A stretch of DNA of 64,000 nt from an uncultured Collinsella sp. Lineage in GTDB: Bacteria; Actinomycetota; Coriobacteriia; Coriobacteriales; Coriobacteriaceae. Location: positions 12,590 through 76,589 of the forward strand of contig CAKUON010000012.1 in assembly GCA_934668875.1 (NCBI GenBank), read 5' to 3'. The position numbers were made by a program, and so were the translations under genes. Every line of letters begins with the position of its first letter. Within the stretch, counting starts at the first letter, position 1. The notes below the pieces were generated by a model. It worked only from the letters and a program-made list of their open reading frames with translations. It made no database searches and was not told where the DNA came from. Below are positions 62,401 to 64,000 of the stretch, piece after piece.

Positions 62401-62979
62401 ATGGATACGCTTGGGCTAATCAAAACGAGGCGTTCGATCCGGAAGTACGCGGACAGGCAGGTGTCTCGCGAGGATGTCGAGAAGGTGCTTGAGGCGGGGA
62501 TTTATGCCGCCAACGCCGGCGGCGGACAGCGCAGTATGGTGGTTGCCGTGCGCAACGCCGAGCTTGCCGCACGCATCGGTCGCATGAACATGGCGGGCTT
62601 TAGCCGCACCGGCCTGGTGGGAAACTACGTGAGTCGCGACCAGCCGAGCGTCATCGACAACCCGGCAATTAAAAACGGCTTCTATGATGCGCCGACGGTG
62701 TTTTGCATCTTCTGCCAAGAGCGTTTTTTGTTTAGCGTTGCCGATGCGTTTGCCATTGCGCAGAACATGACGCTCGAGGCCCATGCGCTGGGACTTGGAA
62801 GCTGCATCGTCAGCCGCGCCGAGAAAACCTTTGCCTCGGAAGAAGGCCAGGAGCTGCTTAAATCTTGGGGCGTGCCGGAGGACTATATCTGCCGAGCATT
62901 CGTAACGCTCGGTTACTGCGACGGCCCCTATCCTCCCGTCAAACCGCGCCGCGACGGTCGCACCCTCATCATCGAATAA
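62401..62979 (+). CDS. Nitroreductase-family protein
   Basis: A 192-residue FMN-dependent protein (TRRSIRKYADRQVSREDVEK at the N terminus; AHALGLGSCIVSRAEK; VTLGYCDGPYPPVKPRR). It starts seven bases after the radical SAM gene and is thus in the same operon. In other peptide pathways nitroreductase-like enzymes oxidise azolines or reduce dehydro-residues. Here a tailoring role is likely; general quinone or nitro reduction is the alternative. Confidence 0.85.
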   Translation: MDTLGLIKTRRSIRKYADRQVSREDVEKVLEAGIYAANAGGGQRSMVVAVRNAELAARIGRMNMAGFSRTGLVGNYVSRDQPSVIDNPAIKNGFYDAPTVFCIFCQERFLFSVADAFAIAQNMTLEAHALGLGSCIVSRAEKTFASEEGQELLKSWGVPEDYICRAFVTLGYCDGPYPPVKPRRDGRTLIIE

Positions 62980-63042
62980 CGGAAATGATCCCTCAGGGAC
63001 GGAGAAAAACGGATCATTTGCGGCGGCCCCATGCAAAAAGCT

Positions 63043-63095
63043 GTACGTCAGCATCCAGAGATGCCGAAAAACGACGATTATAGATGCTGACGTAC
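63043..63095. repeat. 74-base hairpin repeat family, copy 2
   Basis: GTACGTCAGCATC pairs with GATGCTGACGTAC. It matches copy 1 at 58059-58111 in length, flanks and loop (GCCGAAAA for GTCGAAAA). It lies between the nitroreductase and the ribbon-helix-helix gene, again where genes converge. Confidence 0.65.
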
Positions 63096-63123
63096 GCGTT
63101 TGATTCCGGCAGGGGAGTAGGGC

Positions 63124-63390
63124 CTAGGCAATCATCGCGTCGAGCGTAATGAGCTCTCTGAGTCGCTCCGTGCGTGTTTGACCATGACGTTTCGCCTTTT
63201 CGTCGAAGGCTGCAAGAATCGATTCGCCTACACGTGCCGATAAAACAACGCTTGGCTCGTCGGAGATTGGCGGTCTTCCCAACTTGATGGTGTGGCCCTT
63301 CGGCCATTCATCCCTCTCGTATGCCTCTGCGGCTTTCTCAAGCTCTCCAGGGGCAAATCCCATCATCTTTTCGAGCTGCTTAGCATCCAT
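63124..63390 (-). CDS. Ribbon-helix-helix/CopG-like protein
   Basis: An 88-residue protein with a C-terminal ribbon-helix-helix (PSVVLSARVGESILAAFDEK, AKRHGQTRTERLRELIT) and a helical N terminus. Such proteins are often antitoxins. No toxin gene is next to it within this window. I chose ATG 63390 behind ATAGGAGG. A palindrome lies 64 bases upstream. Confidence 0.75.
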   Translation of the reverse strand: MDAKQLEKMMGFAPGELEKAAEAYERDEWPKGHTIKLGRPPISDEPSVVLSARVGESILAAFDEKAKRHGQTRTERLRELITLDAMIA

Positions 63391-63453
63391 TGTGCCTCCT
63401 ATCGATTGGTATAATGTCGAGCGCTGGTTCTCAGAATCTCTTTTTGTATACAG

Positions 63454-63467
63454 TTTTGTAGACAAAA
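63454..63467. promoter_or_regulatory. Palindrome upstream of RHH gene
   Basis: TTTTGT-AG-ACAAAA is a perfect 6-2-6 inverted repeat in an A+T-rich stretch, with TGTATACA next to it. On the minus strand TTGTCT and TATACA could form a promoter, so this is a plausible autoregulatory site. Confidence 0.5.
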
Positions 63468-63765
63468 ATACAAGCAGTTTGTCAAGCTAATCAGCTTCTT
63501 CTGACTTGGTTTATCGATAGGAAATGAGCATTGACGGCTTCGATACTCCTTTGCTTTTCAGCTTGGAATTCGGATGCTCATTGAACTTCCGGAGGGGAGC
63601 GTTTTATTAAGCTATCGAGATTCTGGGCAGGAGCTCTCACCGGTCTTCGGTAGTGGGGCCAGCTTAATTCGCGACACAGTGTGTCACGAATTGGAGTAGT
63701 CGTTGGGTGTCCTTCAATGGCTAGGCATACAAGAACGTCCAAGTGCCGGATTTTGTCATTTAGAG

Positions 63766-63810
63766 TCGTCCCGTGGTCAAAAAGTGGCAAATATGAGTAC
63801 TGTTGCCATT
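63766..63810 (+). repeat. Dispersed AAATATGAGTACTGT element, copy 3
   Basis: GTGGTCAAAAAGTGGC is followed by the invariant core. It is 62.6 kb from copies 1 and 2. Confidence 0.6.
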
Positions 63811-63946
63811 ATGGTTGCATTTATTTTGCTATAAATAGTAGCTCCTGATGAGATTTGTTCCCATTAGAAGCAACTTTTATTGAACATATGAGGAGAAATA
63901 GCATCGTCTGCGGGCGCATGGGAGGTAGCGCGCAGAGATGTGGTGT

Positions 63947-63972
63947 AAGAGGCGGGGCATGCCCCGCCTCTT
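63947..63972. terminator. Terminator-like perfect palindrome
   Basis: AAGAGGCGGGGC pairs exactly with GCCCCGCCTCTT around AT and is followed by CCCTTTCTTG. No clear gene ends before it inside the window, so it may end a small RNA or serve a gene beyond the right edge on the minus strand. Confidence 0.5.
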
Positions 63973-64000
63973 CCCTTTCTTGAAAGGAAGGGGACACCGC

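Larger units (their letters stand above)
63391..64000. other. Gene-free region at window end
   Basis: I see no credible gene in the last 610 bases. They hold an operator-like palindrome, the third AAATATGAGTACTGT element and a terminator. The frame at 63578-63790 has no family match and runs through the repeat. Confidence 0.5.

Noticed and set aside
63124..63390. Complete toxin-antitoxin module
   Set aside because: Only the ribbon-helix-helix member is seen; no toxin-like frame lies on either side within the window.
63578..63790. 70-codon frame near the right edge
   Set aside because: It crosses the dispersed element, lacks a ribosome site and has no family features.

Overview
The window is one continuous, gene-dense stretch of a high-G+C Gram-positive chromosome. 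Class III glutamine synthetase, an isoglutaminyl lipid II synthase, sortase-type surface proteins, many iron-sulfur, flavodoxin-like and aldo/keto reductase genes, and a radical SAM peptide locus together suggest an anaerobic gut coriobacterium, most likely Collinsella or a close relative. This assignment is inferred from gene content and style; no 16S or typing gene lies in the window.

Layout. 1-6 kb: end of a class III glutamine synthetase, a repeat-rich intergenic region with tRNA-Glu and decayed tRNA ends, a fused MurT-GatD enzyme, and two TPR-like genes. 6-16 kb: iron-dependent alcohol dehydrogenase, glycerol dehydrogenase, a multi-cluster ferredoxin protein, and an alpha-glucoside locus (PTS IICB, GH4 phospho-glucosidase, zinc alcohol dehydrogenase, GntR regulator) with matching operator copies between the divergent arms. 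16-21 kb: ychF, a short HAD-like gene and XRE regulator sharing a perfect palindrome, asparaginase, guaA. 21-30 kb: an accessory region with MerR/flavodoxin/AhpD-cupin genes, three tandem sirtuin-family genes opposite a TetR regulator, an LPATG surface protein, and a DUF4143 ATPase beside a truncated ATPase remnant. 30-34.4 kb: an atypical type IIA topoisomerase pair. 34.8-42.6 kb: a lipoprotein, an HTH/membrane pair, a 1455-residue surface protein and a LuxR-type regulator. 42.6-46.8 kb: a two-component system and a CXXC peptide / 4Fe-4S membrane protein / thioredoxin-like lipoprotein cassette. 47-50 kb: a MacB-like ABC exporter fused to its permease. 51.7-57 kb: a LysR-facing operon of two aldo/keto reductases, an AhpD-cupin protein, a small helical protein and a MATE pump. 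57-60 kb: a dihydrouridine synthase and a class M sirtuin with its zinc-type macrodomain hydrolase. 60-63 kb: an HxlR-linked ACGX-type radical SAM peptide locus. The window ends in a ribbon-helix-helix gene and a repeat-bearing gap.

The strongest candidates for an under-described system are the ACGX peptide locus (60.3-63.0 kb) and the two separate sets of class M-like sirtuins. One set is a three-gene array with a degenerate middle member and a clear operator; the other is a sirtuin-macrodomain pair without the usual lipoylation partners. Intergenic regions are rich in long perfect hairpins, several with a GGGACAG-like core, and in two other repeat families that occur at both ends of the window. 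A 23-codon relic of a second guaA 3' end sits in front of a terminator at 42.7 kb.
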